From: JBOGEN01 sp050743265
GTDB taxonomy: Bacteria > Actinomycetota > Actinomycetes > JBOGEN01
Assembly: GCA_050743265.1 (NCBI GenBank)
Contig: JBOGEN010000114.1
Span: forward strand, 16,778 to 80,777
Length of the DNA: 64,000 nucleotides
Direction: 5' to 3'
Positions 50,931 through 59,480 of this stretch are shown here, piece after piece (position 1 is the first letter of the stretch; each line of letters begins with the position of its first letter). The notes under the pieces are model-generated. The model was given only the letters and a program-made list of their open reading frames with translations, had not been told where the DNA came from and ran no database searches. The position numbers and the translations under genes are program-made.

Positions 50931-52249
50931 GCCCCGGCCTTGAAGCGCTGCCAGATCTCGTGCCAGGCAGCGTCGTTCGCGGGCCGCAGCTCGAGAAGCC
51001 GGTAGCCGGTGTCGAACCACTCGGGCCGCACGACCGCGGTCCCGAGGTTGGCCGGGACGTAGCCCTCCTCGACGACCTTGTCCACGTCGAGGCTGTTCTG
51101 CGGCGGCTGGTAGCCGATGTAGCCGAAGTTGGCGAGCGCGTTCTTCGCGTCCAGCATGTGCTGGATGAACAGGTGCGCCGTCACCGGGCTCTCGCCCCCG
51201 GCGAGGATCACCATGAGGTCGTTGTCGACCGCGCCCTTGCCGTCCTGCGGGAACCAGTACGACAGGACCTCGGGCGTCTCGTCCTTGGGCAGGTAGTACT
51301 GGGCGTTGATGACGTCCCCGGACCACATCTGCGCGAGGGAGACCTGGCCCGCGGGCAGGTCGTTGTACATCGTGATGTTGACCTTGGGCTTGGTCTTGCT
51401 CGCCATGTCGAGCATCTGCGACTGCATGAGACGCAGGTCCTTGGGCTTGTTCGTGTTGATGTCGGTCACGCCGTTGCGGAGCAGGACCATCGCCATCATG
51501 GTGTGCCAGTCGTCGATGACCGCGACCTGGCCGGAGAACTCCGCGTTCCACAACGCGTCGTACGGGTTGTCCATGTCGCCGATGGGCTCGGAGATCTTGT
51601 CGTTCCGCCAGCCCACACCCGTCGTGTACGTCGTGTACGGGACCGTGTAGCGCCAGCCGCCGTCGTACCAGGGGTTGCTGAACTGCGGCCAGACGTTCTT
51701 GATGTTCGTGATGTAGCTGTGGTTGAGCGGCCGGATCAGCTTGGCCGTGACCATCTTCGCGATCTGGTCATAGCTCGGGAAGTAGATGTCGTACGGCACC
51801 TTGCCGGCGCGGATCTTGGTGAGCGCCTCGTCGGTGTCGTTGAACGTGGACACCCGGACCGAGACGTTGTACTCCGCGTACTTCTTCTCGAACGCCTTGA
51901 CCACGGCGGGGCCGATGTAGTCGGAGTAGTTGTACAGCCGCAGTGTGGCGTTCTGTTCGGGCTCGAGGCCGTCCTCGATCGGCTGGTTGTCCTTGTGGAT
52001 GGGCCAGGTGACCGGGTTGTCCGGGCTCGCGATCTGGAAGCCGGCCCGGGAGATGCCCTCGGGCTCGGAGGAGCCGCAGGCCGCGAGGATCTCGGCCAGG
52101 GTCGGGGCGGCGACGGTCGCGAGCGCTGCCCTGCTGAGGAAGGCGCGACGGCTCATGCCCGCCCGCGTGAAATGTGCCGCAGCCGGACCGCGTCGCGGGC
52201 GTGGAACGCCCCCGCCCGCTGCGTTGAACCCACTCGGTCGGTCGGCCAT
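50927..52249 (-). CDS. Pot-type substrate-binding lipoprotein (PotD-like)
   Basis: 440 residues. A twin-arginine motif (MSRRAFLSRAALA) and a lipobox (ILAACGSS) predict a Tat-exported lipoprotein. The mature part is a spermidine/putrescine-type binding protein (LRLYNYSDYIGPAVVKAFE, AGKVPYDIYFPSYDQIAKM) rich in aromatic residues suited to cation binding. ATG at 52249 follows AGGAGG. The 5' flank holds operator copy 2 some 78 bases upstream. Confidence 0.9.
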   Translation of the reverse strand: MADRPSGFNAAGGGVPRPRRGPAAAHFTRAGMSRRAFLSRAALATVAAPTLAEILAACGSSEPEGISRAGFQIASPDNPVTWPIHKDNQPIEDGLEPEQNATLRLYNYSDYIGPAVVKAFEKKYAEYNVSVRVSTFNDTDEALTKIRAGKVPYDIYFPSYDQIAKMVTAKLIRPLNHSYITNIKNVWPQFSNPWYDGGWRYTVPYTTYTTGVGWRNDKISEPIGDMDNPYDALWNAEFSGQVAVIDDWHTMMAMVLLRNGVTDINTNKPKDLRLMQSQMLDMASKTKPKVNITMYNDLPAGQVSLAQMWSGDVINAQYYLPKDETPEVLSYWFPQDGKGAVDNDLMVILAGGESPVTAHLFIQHMLDAKNALANFGYIGYQPPQNSLDVDKVVEEGYVPANLGTAVVRPEWFDTGYRLLELRPANDAAWHEIWQRFKAGA

Positions 52250-52300
52250 CGCAGCCTCCTGTCGCCCGGTCCGCGCTCACGCGTCCCCGGGAGACGGACC

Positions 52301-52342
52301 TTGCCTAGGGTTCGCAGATTTACATAGACTGAACACTCAGTC
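52301..52342 (+). promoter_or_regulatory. Promoter with TetR-type palindrome, copy 2
   Basis: On the plus strand TTGCCT (52301-52306) and TAGACT (52325-52330) are spaced 18 bases and precede the aminotransferase gene. The palindrome GACTGA-ACAC-TCAGTC (52327-52342) overlaps the -10 box. The site lies between the divergent binding-protein and aminotransferase genes and could control both. Confidence 0.7.
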
Positions 52343-52410
52343 AATCACTGTCCGCGGGTCGTCACGTCACCGTGACCCGGGCCCGCGCCAGTCACCCGAA
52401 TGAGGTCGGC

Positions 52411-53784
52411 ATGAGCCTGACCACCGCCCACACCGAGCAGGCGCGCCTGGACGCGCTGATCGCCGCCGAGGAGGAGGCGTTCCTCGCGCGACAGCCCGCG
52501 TCCGCGGACCTCGTCCGCCGCGCGCCGAGGTCGCTGGCCGGCGGCGCGACCTCGAGCTGGCAGATCGCCGCCCCTCAGGCCGTCTGGCTGAGCCACGGCC
52601 TGGGCTCCAAGGTGTACGACGTCGACGGCACGGAGTACGTCGACCTGCACGGGGGGTACGGCGTGTCGCTCGTCGGGCACGCGCACCCGGCCGTCGTCCG
52701 GGCCCTCTCCGAGCGCATCGGCCGTGGCACGCACTTCGCCCAGCCCACGGTGGACGCCCTCGCGGTCGCGGACGAGCTGTCCCGGCGGTTCGGGCTCCCC
52801 CTATGGCGCTTCGGCAACTCCGGCACCGAGGCGACGATGGACGCGGTGCACCTCATGCGCGCCGCGACGGGGCGTGACCGCCTCATCAAGGTCGAGGGGT
52901 GCTACCACGGGCACCACGACTCGGTGCAGGTCTCCGTCCAGCCCGAGGGCGTCGACCTCGGCCACGTCAACAGGCCGACCCGGGTCCCGGGCAACACGGG
53001 CATCCCCCAGGCGATCATGAACCTCGTCGACGTCGTCCCGTTCAACGACGTGGACGCGGTGACGCGGGTGCTCGAGGAGAACCCGGGCCAGATCGCCGGA
53101 ATGATCGTCGAGCCGGTGATGATGAACGCGGGCATCATCCGCCCCGAGCCGGGCTACCTCGCCGCGCTCAAGGAGAGCCTGCACGCGCACGGTGCGCTGC
53201 TCACCTTCGACGAGGTCAAGACCGGTCTCACGTCCGGCCCGGGCGGAGTCACCCGGCTCGAGGGCGTACAGCCGGACCTCATCACGCTCGCAAAGGCGCT
53301 GGGCGGCGGCGTCCCCGTCGCCGCGCTCGGCGGCACCGAGGAGGTCATGGGCCTCGTCGCGCACGGCCGGTACGACCAGGTCGGCACGTTCAACGGCAAC
53401 CCGCTGTCGATGGCCGCGGCGAAGGCGACGCTGCTCGAGGCGCTCACCCCCGAGGCGTACGCGCAGGTCGACCGGCTGCGCACCCGCATGGTCAACGGCG
53501 TCGAGGACGCGATCGCCGAGCGTGACCTGCCGTGGCGGGTCGTGGCCGTGGGGGCGAAGGGGTGCGTGACGTTCCTGGACCGGACGCCCCGCAACTTCAG
53601 GGACTTCCTCGAGATCGACGACGGACTTGGACACCTTCACTGGCTCGTTCAGCACAACGGCGGCGTGTTCCTGCCGCCTTGGGGCAAGGTGGAGCAGTGG
53701 CTGCTCTCCGTCCAGCACAGCGACGAGGACGCCGACCGCTTCGTCGCCAACTTCGTCCGCTTCGCGGACCTCGTCCGGGCTTGA
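52411..53784 (+). CDS. Class III aminotransferase (glutamate-semialdehyde-aminomutase-like)
   Basis: 457 residues of PLP class III aminotransferases. The PLP lysine is in LITLAKALGGGVP, the cofactor Asp in LTFDEVKTG, and FGNSGTEATMDAVHLMR is the phosphate-binding turn. GSA-aminomutase-like members act on amino or diamino compounds with varied partners. No heme genes are near, so an amine-catabolic transaminase is more likely. ATG at 52411 follows GAGG. The importer ATPase starts four bases after its stop. Confidence 0.88.
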   Translation: MSLTTAHTEQARLDALIAAEEEAFLARQPASADLVRRAPRSLAGGATSSWQIAAPQAVWLSHGLGSKVYDVDGTEYVDLHGGYGVSLVGHAHPAVVRALSERIGRGTHFAQPTVDALAVADELSRRFGLPLWRFGNSGTEATMDAVHLMRAATGRDRLIKVEGCYHGHHDSVQVSVQPEGVDLGHVNRPTRVPGNTGIPQAIMNLVDVVPFNDVDAVTRVLEENPGQIAGMIVEPVMMNAGIIRPEPGYLAALKESLHAHGALLTFDEVKTGLTSGPGGVTRLEGVQPDLITLAKALGGGVPVAALGGTEEVMGLVAHGRYDQVGTFNGNPLSMAAAKATLLEALTPEAYAQVDRLRTRMVNGVEDAIAERDLPWRVVAVGAKGCVTFLDRTPRNFRDFLEIDDGLGHLHWLVQHNGGVFLPPWGKVEQWLLSVQHSDEDADRFVANFVRFADLVRA

Positions 53785-53788
53785 CGCG

Positions 53789-54955
53789 GTGACCGGCGGC
53801 GCGATCCGGCTTGTCGGCCTGGAGAAGTCGTTCGCCGGCACGCCCGCCGTCCAGGGCATCGACATTGACATCCGCGCGGGCGAGTTCTTCTCGTTGCTCG
53901 GCCCGTCCGGGTGCGGCAAGACGACGACGCTGCGCATGATCGCGGGCTTCGAGCAGCCGACGAAGGGGGCGATCCTGCTCGACGGGCAGGACCTCGTCGC
54001 CGTCCCGCCGCACCGGCGCCCGGTGAACACGGTCTTCCAGTCGTACGCGCTGTTCCCCTTCCTCGACGTGTGGCGCAACGTCGCGTTCGGGCTGCGCTAC
54101 CAGAAGGCGTCGAAGGCCGAGACCGCGGAGCGCGTGAAGCGCGCGCTCGCGCTCGTCCAGATGGAGGACTTCGCCGGCCGGCGCCCGGCGCAGCTCTCCG
54201 GCGGGCAGCAGCAGCGGGTCGCCCTCGCGCGGGCGCTGGTGCTCAACCCCTCGGTGCTGCTGCTGGACGAGCCGCTGGGTGCGCTGGACGCCCAGCTGCG
54301 CAAGCACCTGCAGCTCGAGCTCAAGGCGCTCCAGGAGTCGGTCGGGGTCACGTTCGTCTACGTCACGCACGACCAGGACGAGGCGCTCACGATGTCGGAC
54401 CGGCTCGCGGTCATGCGCGAGGGCATCGTCGAGCAGATCGGCCCGCCCGAGCAGGTGTACTCCGCGCCGGAGTCGACGTACGTGGCGAGCTTCCTCGGGT
54501 CGGCGAACGTGCTCGACGTCGAGGTGCTCGCCCGCGACGGCGACACCGCGTCCGTACGGCTGGGGGCGCTCACGCTGCGGGTCACCGGGCCGGGTCTGGC
54601 CGGGCCGGCCAAGGCCGTCGTACGCCCCGAGTGCATCGTCATCGGCGACGAGGCAGACGGCGACGGCGCCGACGGGTCCGGCGGCCCGCAGGCAAACCGG
54701 TTCACCGGGCTCGTCGACAGTGTCGTGTACCACGGGCCGACCACGCACGTCACCGTCCGGCTCGCGGACGGGCAGAGCCTGCTCGTCGCGGTGCCCAACC
54801 GCGCCGGTGGGGCGGCCCCCGTCCCACCGCCGGGCTCGCCCGTGAACGCCGCGTTCCCGGCGGACGCCGCCCGGCTGCTCGGCTCGGCAACGCCCACCGC
54901 CGATCCGCCACCACAGGGCGTCCCCGCTCCGGACACGGTGAGCCAGCGGCGCTAG
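53789..54955 (+). CDS. Pot-type ABC transporter ATPase (PotA-like)
   Basis: 388 residues. Walker A GPSGCGKTT, signature LSGGQQQR, Walker B VLLLDEPLGALDA and the switch His in YVTHDQDEA are all intact. A C-terminal TOBE domain (ANRFTGLVDSVVYHGPTTHV) is typical of Pot/Fbp-type importers. GTG at 53789 starts four bases after the aminotransferase stop. It supplies the ATPase missing from the minus-strand permease operon, so the importer is complete but divided over two divergent operons. Confidence 0.92.
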   Translation: MTGGAIRLVGLEKSFAGTPAVQGIDIDIRAGEFFSLLGPSGCGKTTTLRMIAGFEQPTKGAILLDGQDLVAVPPHRRPVNTVFQSYALFPFLDVWRNVAFGLRYQKASKAETAERVKRALALVQMEDFAGRRPAQLSGGQQQRVALARALVLNPSVLLLDEPLGALDAQLRKHLQLELKALQESVGVTFVYVTHDQDEALTMSDRLAVMREGIVEQIGPPEQVYSAPESTYVASFLGSANVLDVEVLARDGDTASVRLGALTLRVTGPGLAGPAKAVVRPECIVIGDEADGDGADGSGGPQANRFTGLVDSVVYHGPTTHVTVRLADGQSLLVAVPNRAGGAAPVPPPGSPVNAAFPADAARLLGSATPTADPPPQGVPAPDTVSQRR

Positions 54956-54981
54956 ACGGCGACATCGAAGGGAGACGTCGG

Positions 54982-55620
54982 TCAGCGGCTCCGTGTCGGC
55001 GCCCAGTCGACGCCCAGCCCCGTCGACGCGAACCGCATCGCGATCGTGAGCGCGTACTCCGGGTCCACCACCGGGTCGAGGAGCGCGACCTGGATGGACA
55101 GCCCGTCGAGCAACGCGGCGAACGTGACCGCGAACTCCTCGGCGTCCACGTCCGCAGTCAGCTCGCCGCTGCGCTGGCCCTCGCGGACGACGCCGGCGAT
55201 GGTGTCGCGCCAGCGCTGGTCGAGCTCGACCCTGTCCTTCGCGATCTCGGGGTGGCGCAGCGCCTGGGCCCACAGGTCGAACCACAGCCCCCACCCGTCA
55301 CGGCCCTCTTCCCCGGAGTACGGGATGCAGGTACGGCGGACGAGGGCCTCGAGGCGCTCCCGCGCCGAGCCGAGGTCGCCGAGCAGCGCGGCCACGCCGG
55401 AGTAGAAGCCGTTCTCGGACCAGCGCAGCGCCTCGGTGAGCAGCCGGTCCTTCGTCCCGAAGTAGTAGATGACGAGGGCCGGGCTCGCCCCCGTACGCCG
55501 GGCGACGTCCGTGATCCTGGTGTCCGCGAATCCCCGTTCGCCGATGGTCTCTGCCGCGGCGCGGAGCATCTGCTCGCGGCGCGCGTCCGGAGGTACGACG
55601 GCGGGTGTCTGGCTGGCCAC
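54982..55620 (-). CDS. TetR-family regulator (AcrR/BetI-like)
   Basis: 212 residues: an N-terminal TetR helix-turn-helix (AAAETIGERGFADTRITDVA, RRTGASPALVIYYFGTKDRL) and a ligand domain with a BetI-like C-terminal TetR_C pattern (VTFAALLDGLSIQVALLD). The start is GTG at 55620 behind GGAGGGG. A 16-bp palindrome sits 58 bases upstream, and three near-identical copies lie before other genes of this region, so it is the best candidate for their repressor. The ligand is probably the catabolised amine or a CoA derivative. Confidence 0.9.
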   Translation of the reverse strand: MASQTPAVVPPDARREQMLRAAAETIGERGFADTRITDVARRTGASPALVIYYFGTKDRLLTEALRWSENGFYSGVAALLGDLGSARERLEALVRRTCIPYSGEEGRDGWGLWFDLWAQALRHPEIAKDRVELDQRWRDTIAGVVREGQRSGELTADVDAEEFAVTFAALLDGLSIQVALLDPVVDPEYALTIAMRFASTGLGVDWAPTRSR

Positions 55621-55652
55621 GGACGGCCCCTCCACCGGGCGTGAGGTGACGG

Positions 55653-55693
55653 TTGTCGGCAGCCTAGCACGGTCATAGACTGAACATTCAGTC
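55653..55693 (+). promoter_or_regulatory. Promoter with TetR-type palindrome, copy 3
   Basis: TTGTCG (55653-55658) and TAGACT (55676-55681) are spaced 17 bases on the plus strand. The palindrome GACTGA-ACAT-TCAGTC (55678-55693) covers the -10 box. The site lies between tetR (minus) and the acyl-CoA ligase (plus), so it suits both autoregulation and control of the plus-strand genes. Confidence 0.72.
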
Positions 55694-55756
55694 AGCACCG
55701 TGCGGTGGGTCACTGCCCGGATGCGGTCGCTGATCGAGGTGAGCGAGGAGCCGGCC

Positions 55757-55950
55757 ATGGGGCCCACGTATGACGTGCTTGTCATCGGGAGCGTCCGGCC
55801 CCGGGGTACGCCGACTACCGCACGCCGGTGCACGGGCTGTACTGCGCGCGCTCGGCGACCCACGCGCGCGGCGGGGTGTGCGGCATCCCCGGGTGGCAGG
55901 CCGCGCGTTCCGCGTTGGCCGACCGCCGGCGAGAGGTGCGTGGGCGGTAC
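55757..55950 (+). pseudogene. Collapsed FAD-dependent desaturase/oxidoreductase remnant
   Basis: The ATG at 55757 opens a typical FAD-protein N-terminus (MGPTYDVLVIGS) that breaks off after 12 residues. Immediately downstream, in another frame (about 55810-55950), lies what looks like the C-terminal end of a phytoene-desaturase-like protein: YRTPVHGLYCARSATHARGG followed by GVCGIPGWQAARSALADRR. About 450 residues between the two ends are missing. This indicates one internal deletion plus a frame change. It sits between operator copy 3 and the acyl-CoA ligase, where an intact member of the same regulon would be expected. Confidence 0.65.
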
Positions 55951-56012
55951 CGCCCACAGCGCGTCACGGCGCGCGCTTCGGGCGCGGTTCGGCCGTTCAC
56001 GGTGAGCCGGCG

Positions 56013-58127
56013 GTGACCGACCCGGTCGCGGTGCGGGCGATGCTGGAGGCCCGCACCATCGCGGTGGTGGGCGCGAGCCCTCGTACGGACAGCTTCGGGT
56101 ACCGGCTCGTCACCGAGGTGACCCGCAGCCCCAGCGCACCCGCGGTGCACCTCGTCAACCCGCGGCACGCCGAGGTGCTCGGCCGGCCTTGCCTGCCCTC
56201 CCTGGCCGAGGTACCCGGGCCGGTGGACCTCGTCCTGCTCGGCGTCGGGGACCACGCCGTCGAGAAGCAGCTCGAGGTCGCGGCCGGGCGGGGCGCCCGT
56301 GCCGCCGTCGTGTTCGGCAACGCGTACGAGGAGCCGGACCCGGAGCGCCCCTCGCTACGCCGGCGGCTGGCCACGCTGGCCACCGACGCGGGCATGGCGC
56401 TGTGCGGTGCCGGGTGCATGGGCTTCGTCAACCTCGCGTACGGGCTGCGGGCGATCGGCTACCTCGAGCGCGAGTCCCTCCCCGCAGGGGAGGTCGCGCT
56501 CGTGTCCCACTCCGGCTCCGCGTTCTCGGCCCTGCTGCGCAGCCGCCGACGCTTCGGCTTCACGCTCACGGTGTCATCCGGGCAGGAGCTCGTGACCACC
56601 ACCGCGGACTACCTCGAGTACGCCCTGGACCGGCCCGAGACCGGGGTCGTCGCGCTGCTGCTGGAGACGCTGCGGGAGCCGATGCGGGTCCGGTCCTCGC
56701 TGGTGCGTGCCGCCGAGCGCGGCGTCCCCGTCGTCCTGCTCGCCGTCGGGGGTACGCCCGCCGGACGTGCCATGGTCGAGGCCCACTCCGGCGCGCTGGC
56801 CGGCGACGACGCCACCTGGGAGGCGCTGGTCGAGGCCCACTCCGTGCTCCGGGTCGCGGACCTCGACGAGATGGCCGACACGCTCGAGCTGCTGTGCAGC
56901 GGGCGACGGGCCACCGGTGGCCCCGGTACGGGGCTGGCCACCGTGCACGACTCGGGCGCCGAGCGGACGCTCGTGGCCGACCTCGCGGCGCAGCACCGCG
57001 TCCCGCTCGCCGACCTTGGGCAGCCCACCCTGGCCCGTCTCGCCGGGCTGCTCGACCCCGGCCTCACCCCGGCGAACCCGCTGGACGTCTGGGGCAACGG
57101 CGCCCGGACGCAGGAGCTGTTCACCGGGTGCCTCCAGGCGATGGCGGACGACCCTGCGGTCGGCGCGGTCGCGTTCGGCGTCGACCTCGTCCCCGAGTAC
57201 GACGGGGACGACTCGTTCCCGCTGGCGATCCTCGACGTGGCGGGCGGCACGACCAAGCCCGTCGTCGTCCTCGCGAACCTCGTCAGCGCGATCGACCAGG
57301 AGTGGGCGTCCACCCTGCGGGAGCGCGGCGTGCCCGTGCTCGAGGGAACCCGCAGCGGTCTGCGTGCGCTCGGGCACCTGATGCGTCTCGGCGCGCGGCC
57401 GGGCCCTCTGACGTCGGAGACGCTCCGTCCCCCCGGGCCGGGGAGCTCCCCGCGCGCCGAGCGCTGGCGCCGGCGACTGGCCGAGGGGCCGCTGTCGGGC
57501 GAGGACGGGTTCGCCCTGCTCGCCGAGTACGGCGTGCCGACCACCCCGGTGGCGAGCGTGCACGACGCCGGGGAGGCGGTGGCCGCGGCCACGCGCCTGG
57601 GCTGGCCGGTGGTGCTCAAGACGGACGAGCCCACGGTGGCGCACAAGTCCGACGTCGGCGGCGTCGTGCTGGGGCTGCGCGACCCGGCGGCCCTGCGTTC
57701 CGCGTACGAGGACCTGCGCACCCGGCTCGGGCCTCGTGCCCTGGTGTGCGCCACCGCACCGCGCGGCGTGGAGCTCGTCCTCGGCGTGCACCGGGACCCG
57801 CTGCTCGGGCCGCTGCTCGTGGCCGGCGCGGGAGGCGTGCTCGCGGAGCTGCTGGACGACCGTGCGGTGGCGCTGCCCCCGCTGGACGAGGACCGGGCGG
57901 ACGCGATGCTCGAGCGGCTAGCGGTACGACGGCTGCTCGCCGGGGAACGCGGCGCGGCACCCGCCGACCGTGCGGGCGTCGTCCAGGCGATGTGCGCGGT
58001 CGCGCAGATTGCCCTCGAGCTCGGCTGCGACGTGGACGGACTGGACGTGAACCCCCTGATCGCCCACCTGGGCGGGGTGGTCGCGGTGGACGTGCTCGTC
58101 GTGCCGCGGGTCGGCGAGCCCGGCTGA
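56013..58127 (+). CDS. NDP-forming acyl-CoA synthetase (fused subunits)
   Basis: 704 residues with the fused layout of ADP/GDP-forming acyl-CoA ligases: a CoA-binding domain (ARTIAVVGASPRTDSFGYRL), succinyl-CoA-synthetase-like domains with the phospho-His region near LVSHSGSAFSALL, then an ATP-grasp domain (EDGFALLAEYGVPTTPVASV, GWPVVLKTDEPTVAHKSDVG). It activates a carboxylic acid to its CoA thioester or runs in reverse. GTG at 56013 has only a weak ribosome site. It fits a step after aldehyde oxidation and before acyl-CoA dehydrogenation. Confidence 0.87.
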   Translation: MTDPVAVRAMLEARTIAVVGASPRTDSFGYRLVTEVTRSPSAPAVHLVNPRHAEVLGRPCLPSLAEVPGPVDLVLLGVGDHAVEKQLEVAAGRGARAAVVFGNAYEEPDPERPSLRRRLATLATDAGMALCGAGCMGFVNLAYGLRAIGYLERESLPAGEVALVSHSGSAFSALLRSRRRFGFTLTVSSGQELVTTTADYLEYALDRPETGVVALLLETLREPMRVRSSLVRAAERGVPVVLLAVGGTPAGRAMVEAHSGALAGDDATWEALVEAHSVLRVADLDEMADTLELLCSGRRATGGPGTGLATVHDSGAERTLVADLAAQHRVPLADLGQPTLARLAGLLDPGLTPANPLDVWGNGARTQELFTGCLQAMADDPAVGAVAFGVDLVPEYDGDDSFPLAILDVAGGTTKPVVVLANLVSAIDQEWASTLRERGVPVLEGTRSGLRALGHLMRLGARPGPLTSETLRPPGPGSSPRAERWRRRLAEGPLSGEDGFALLAEYGVPTTPVASVHDAGEAVAAATRLGWPVVLKTDEPTVAHKSDVGGVVLGLRDPAALRSAYEDLRTRLGPRALVCATAPRGVELVLGVHRDPLLGPLLVAGAGGVLAELLDDRAVALPPLDEDRADAMLERLAVRRLLAGERGAAPADRAGVVQAMCAVAQIALELGCDVDGLDVNPLIAHLGGVVAVDVLVVPRVGEPG

Positions 58128-58189
58128 GGCGGCGCCGGTCATGCGACGGGTCAGGTGACGTTCACGCCGCAGCCCGACGCAGCCCGGTG

Positions 58190-59413
58190 TCAGCCGAGCG
58201 CGTTCTCCGGGAACGGCAGCGCGATCGGGTCGGCGGCGAGCCGGCTCCGGCCCTGCGCGTCGAAGCGGTCGAGGCCGAGGTCGCTCACGTCGACGACCTC
58301 CGTCTTGCCGGCCAGCGCGAGGTCCACGGCGGCACGCGCGACGGCCGGGCCCCACATCATCCCGTGGCCGCCCGCCGCCGCCACGGTCGTCCCCTCGACC
58401 ACGCCGTCGGCGTCGAGGCCCGGGCCGAGGATCGGCAGGTGGTCCGGGGTGAAGTCGATGGTGGCGGCCCACGTCTTGCGGATCCCTAGGTTCGCGGTGA
58501 CCGGCAGCAGCGCGCCGACCCGCGCCCGCATCGTCGCGAAGTAGCCGTCGTCGAAGCGGGTGGCCACGCCGGGGGACTCGTCCGGGTTGCTCATCCCCCA
58601 GAGCAGACCGCCCTCGCAGGGACGCCAGTAGATGCCGGATGCGACGTCGAACACCATCGGCACCCGGTCCGGGGCGAGGTCCGGGTGCGGCTCGGTGACG
58701 ACCACCTGGTGCCGCGCCCCGCCCGAGGGGATGCGCACCCCCGCGGCCCGGCCGACCTCGGCGAGCTGCGGCCCGCCGGTCAGCACGACGAGCCCGGTCT
58801 CCAGCGTCCCGCCGGTGGTCTCCACCCCGGTGACCCGTCCGCCGGCGGTACGCAGCCCGGTGAACGCGGTCCGCTCGTGCACCTCCACCCCCGCGGTGAC
58901 CGCAGCCACGGTGTACGCGAGGACGTTGCGCGGCGGGTCGAGGTAACCGTCACCCGGGGCGTACGAGGCGCCCCGCGTCCGGCCAGCCGCGAGGTTCGGG
59001 TTGAGCACGTCCACCTCGTCGGAGGTGATCCACCCGACCTGCAGGCCGAGGTCCTGCTGCATCGCGATCCGGGCCTGAGCCGCCTCGACCTCCGCCTCGG
59101 TGAAGCAGGGCATGAGGTAGCCCTGCACGACGAAGCCGGAGTCGATGCCGATCGCGTCACGCTGGCCGGCGTAGAAGTCGCGGGTCCACAGGCCGAGGCG
59201 TACCGCGGTCTCGGTGCCCCCCTGGGCACGGACCATCCCCGCCGCTCGGCTGCTCGCACCCTGGCCGAGCGTGTCCGCCTCGACGAGGACGACCCGGTCG
59301 AGGCCCGCCCGTCGGAGGAACCAGGCGCACCAGCCGCCGATCGTCCCGCCGCCGACGACCACCGCGTCCGCGGGGCCCTCGCACCGTCCACCGACGTACG
59401 CCGCCCTGGTCAC
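58190..59413 (-). CDS. DAO-type FAD-dependent amine/amino-acid oxidase
   Basis: 407 residues of the D-amino-acid-oxidase/sarcosine-oxidase fold. The FAD-binding motif is VVVGGGTIGGWCAWFLRRAG, followed by the GASSRAAGMVRAQGG loop; the C-terminal FAD segment is VAAAGGHGMMWGPAVARAAV with DFTPDHLPILGPG before it. Substrates in the family are secondary or tertiary amino acids such as sarcosine and dimethylglycine, which would suit a methylated-amine pathway. GTG at 59413 has no ribosome site and lies next to operator copy 4. Confidence 0.87.
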   Translation of the reverse strand: MTRAAYVGGRCEGPADAVVVGGGTIGGWCAWFLRRAGLDRVVLVEADTLGQGASSRAAGMVRAQGGTETAVRLGLWTRDFYAGQRDAIGIDSGFVVQGYLMPCFTEAEVEAAQARIAMQQDLGLQVGWITSDEVDVLNPNLAAGRTRGASYAPGDGYLDPPRNVLAYTVAAVTAGVEVHERTAFTGLRTAGGRVTGVETTGGTLETGLVVLTGGPQLAEVGRAAGVRIPSGGARHQVVVTEPHPDLAPDRVPMVFDVASGIYWRPCEGGLLWGMSNPDESPGVATRFDDGYFATMRARVGALLPVTANLGIRKTWAATIDFTPDHLPILGPGLDADGVVEGTTVAAAGGHGMMWGPAVARAAVDLALAGKTEVVDVSDLGLDRFDAQGRSRLAADPIALPFPENALG

Positions 59414-59447
59414 GGCTGTGACGCTGACATAGACTGAACAGTCAGTC
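59407..59447 (+). promoter_or_regulatory. Promoter with TetR-type palindrome, copy 4
   Basis: TGGTCA (59407-59412) and TAGACT (59430-59435) are spaced 17 bases on the plus strand. The palindrome GACTGA-ACAG-TCAGTC (59432-59447) overlaps the -10 box. It lies between the divergent DAO-type oxidase and acyl-CoA dehydrogenase genes. Confidence 0.7.
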
Positions 59448-59480
59448 AAGGCGCCCGACGGCCGACCGGTGGAGACCTCC

